The notes under the pieces were generated by a model. That model was not told where the DNA came from and did not search any database. It saw nothing but the letters and a program-made list of their open reading frames with translations. 64,000 bases of DNA, taken from NCBI GenBank assembly GCA_010671905.1, contig JAAHII010000001.1, forward strand, positions 3,534,001 through 3,598,000. The letters are read 5' to 3'. The position numbers were made by a program, and so were the translations under genes. Below are positions 62,520 through 64,000 of the stretch, in pieces. This DNA is from Leptolyngbya sp. SIOISBB (lineage in GTDB: Bacteria; Cyanobacteriota; Cyanobacteriia; Phormidesmidales; Phormidesmidaceae). How positions within the stretch are numbered: position 1 is the stretch's first letter; every line of letters begins with the position of its first letter.

Positions 62520-63396
62520 TTACGTTACTCCGCCAACAACCCAGACTTCTGCTGATGGCGGAGCGCCTATTCAGGCATTACCCTACGCAGCGTTGCTGAT
62601 TGTAGCTATGAATTGAATCGCTGAAAAGAAGAACAAAACGAGTTAACTCACCATCGATAGCGGAGAGTGGGCATCTTGCCCGCGGTCTCAAACACCAGAT
62701 TCATACTTCGATTCAGCCATGCCTCCATACTTATAACCAACCTTGAGCAATTAAGACTACTCATAAGCCTTGATGCTTCAGCTACTCATCGCTTAATTGA
62801 GCCAAGAATCACTAGTCAGAGACGAAAACTGGTTGAAAGACTCATACGTTGCCCTGACTTTTCCTACTAAGTCCTAAGACAACCAAATATCAAGGGTTCC
62901 AGGGTGGTCAAAGCCTGCCAGATTTTTCTCCCAAAAAGATAACGGGAAAAGTCAGATACGTTGCCATACTACCAAGAAAGATTTTGACCACTTAGCCTTA
63001 CAACACAAAAATAAAAGACTAGCTAATCCAGCTTCATAACTGATCTAAATAATTTTTGTATATAAAGAAACTGCCAAAATAGCAATTATATTCTTTTTGA
63101 TTCAGTGAGCAATTGAATAACTGCTTGCTATATTTAGCCGTAAAATTCAAAATAATGAAATGATGTCTCTTGGCCGAAAGCCTTATCAGCTGTCGCCAGA
63201 TAAATTCTATCAACTGTCTATGTAAGGCTCGGATAGTCATGATAGTCGCTGGCGTAAGGTTTCATGGAAAATAGGCATTTCTGAACATACATAGCATAAG
63301 CATAAGTTCAACCAAAAAATTATTTTCTAGAGATAGAGATTTTCAATTAAATTTGATTACTTAATATCTAGAGATATTCGGAGTTTAAAGATTTCA
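62520..63396. other. 877-base intergenic region
   Basis: This spacer lies between the CHAT gene and the DUF928 gene. It holds the MITE at 62854-62955 and its target duplications. The rest is AT-rich with no protein-like frame. The minus frame 63034-63240 is not convincing. Confidence 0.45.
62854..62955. mobile_element. 102-bp MITE, copy B, with perfect 10-bp target duplication
   Basis: Inverted repeats CTGACTTTTCC (62854-62864) and GGAAAAGTCAG (62945-62955) bound a 102-bp non-coding element. ATACGTTGCC flanks it on both sides (62844-62853 and 62956-62965), a textbook 10-bp target duplication. Internal blocks match copy A at 23908. Confidence 0.88.
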
Positions 63397-64000
63397 ATGA
63401 TGACCGCCCGTAAGACTTCTCTTGGCATTCTCTCGTCTATTCTAATCATGGTTCCCGTAGGAGCAGCCTTTGCTCAAGCAAGCGCGACCATAGAAGAGAC
63501 AACACCCTTTCAATTTAGCCCTCCCGATGATGGTCTACCCGACAATACCACTGGCGGAGCATCCCGCCCAGCAGGCAGTTGCCTCATGCAGCAAGGTGCC
63601 AATCAGGCCGCCAATATTACTCTGTTGGCACCAACTTCCTTTGTTGGAATAACGACTTCAGCACACCCTGAGTTTCTGTTGTACGCCGAACAAACACCAG
63701 TTGAACAAATCTTTATCAATATCCAGGATGCCCAAGGTACGCTGGTTTATCAGGGCTTTCAAGTATTATCGGCAGATACTGGTTTTTTTACTGTTAATTT
63801 GCCAGAGGACACCCCTGCGCTTGAACCTGACAATACTTATCAGCTCTCCGTAGTGCCGATTTGTGAGGCAACGCTACGACCAGATGATCCTATTTTGACC
63901 GGCTATGTCAAGCGAATCATCCTGCCGTCAGTGGTTGAGCCATCACCCCAATCATCGATACTTGAGACAGCGCAACGCTATGCAGACTCTGGGGTGTGGT
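63397..64000 (+). CDS. DUF928-domain secreted protein (partial, runs off right edge)
   Basis: ATG 63397 or 63400 opens a signal peptide (TSLGILSSILIMVPVGAAFA). After a Pro-rich linker (FQFSPPDDGLPDN) comes the DUF928 start: GGASRPAGSC, ITLLAPTSFVGITTSAHPEF, LLYAEQTPVEQIFINIQDAQ, VYQGFQV, YQLSVVPIC. About 200 residues are visible. DUF928 genes accompany CHAT-TPR and TpsA genes in cyanobacteria, so it completes the cluster at 57.3 kb. Its function is unknown. Confidence 0.9.
   Translation, partial: MMTARKTSLGILSSILIMVPVGAAFAQASATIEETTPFQFSPPDDGLPDNTTGGASRPAGSCLMQQGANQAANITLLAPTSFVGITTSAHPEFLLYAEQTPVEQIFINIQDAQGTLVYQGFQVLSADTGFFTVNLPEDTPALEPDNTYQLSVVPICEATLRPDDPILTGYVKRIILPSVVEPSPQSSILETAQRYADSGVW

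Noticed and set aside
1-64000. tRNA or rRNA genes
   Set aside because: I looked for T-loop (GGTTCGAATCC-like) and rRNA core sequences on both strands and found none. A covariance-model scan could still reveal one I missed.

Overview
The window reads as the chromosome of a cyanobacterium. GCGATCGC (HIP1) sites occur throughout. The gene families are typical of cyanobacteria: SipA/NblS-type DUF3148, DUF4278, DUF928, CoaR-type MerR plus precorrin isomerase, MntCAB, PurS/PurQ, CHAT-TPR and TpsA genes. Intergenic regions carry cyanobacterial-style low-complexity and palindromic repeats. Nothing in the sequence fixes genus or species.

Layout. Bases 0-3.2 kb hold a minus-strand znuABC zinc importer under a near-ideal Zur box that sits inside a perfect 47-bp palindrome, facing the wreck of an outer-membrane porin gene. 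Bases 3.2-9.8 kb form a degraded accessory stretch (SelO, a small unknown, a methyltransferase, a Uma2 nuclease) punctuated by three partial copies of the 3' end of cysS; the full cysS closes it at 9.8 kb. Bases 10-16.8 kb hold a second, probably Zur-controlled, minus-strand unit (znuA-znuC-znuB, COG0523 GTPase, folE, His-rich COG0523 GTPase) with a divergent second Zur-like Fur protein. Bases 17-21.5 kb hold a split CoaR cobalt sensor and the manganese transporter mntC/mntAB. Bases 21.9-29.9 kb hold a GT39-like membrane protein, small secreted or membrane proteins, a spondin/DUF4114 protein and an ECF sigma/RskA anti-sigma pair. Bases 29.9-34.9 kb are one giant gene with three TIR domains, a membrane anchor and a WD40 propeller region. 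Bases 35-39.3 kb hold RarD, an IS element with intact inverted repeats and target duplication, a DUF4278 protein, and a cobalamin riboswitch ahead of a His-rich CbiX. Bases 39.7-48.9 kb are mostly housekeeping: a LuxR-type regulator facing a DJ-1/DUF6220/rhodanese operon, SipA, MalQ, Nudix, RidA, VOC, the canonical Zur, PurS and PurQ. Bases 50-64 kb encode surface and secreted proteins: a 1976-residue RTX metalloprotease with a 16-fold WGTWFQ repeat, an EAL protein, and a TpsA-CHAT-DUF928 cluster running off the right edge.

How it fits together. About a third of the window concerns divalent metals. There are two ZnuABC systems, one MntCAB, two Fur/Zur proteins, two COG0523 metal-chaperone GTPases, zinc-dependent FolE, a cobalt sensor and a B12-riboswitch-controlled cobalt chelatase. 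This looks like a zinc, manganese and cobalt homeostasis neighbourhood.

Caution. At least seven genes, including single-copy cysS and a transposase inside a freshly duplicated target site, are broken only by one-base changes in homopolymer runs. The simplest reading is residual homopolymer error in the assembly. I therefore describe these genes as frame-corrected where the second frame continues the family sequence.
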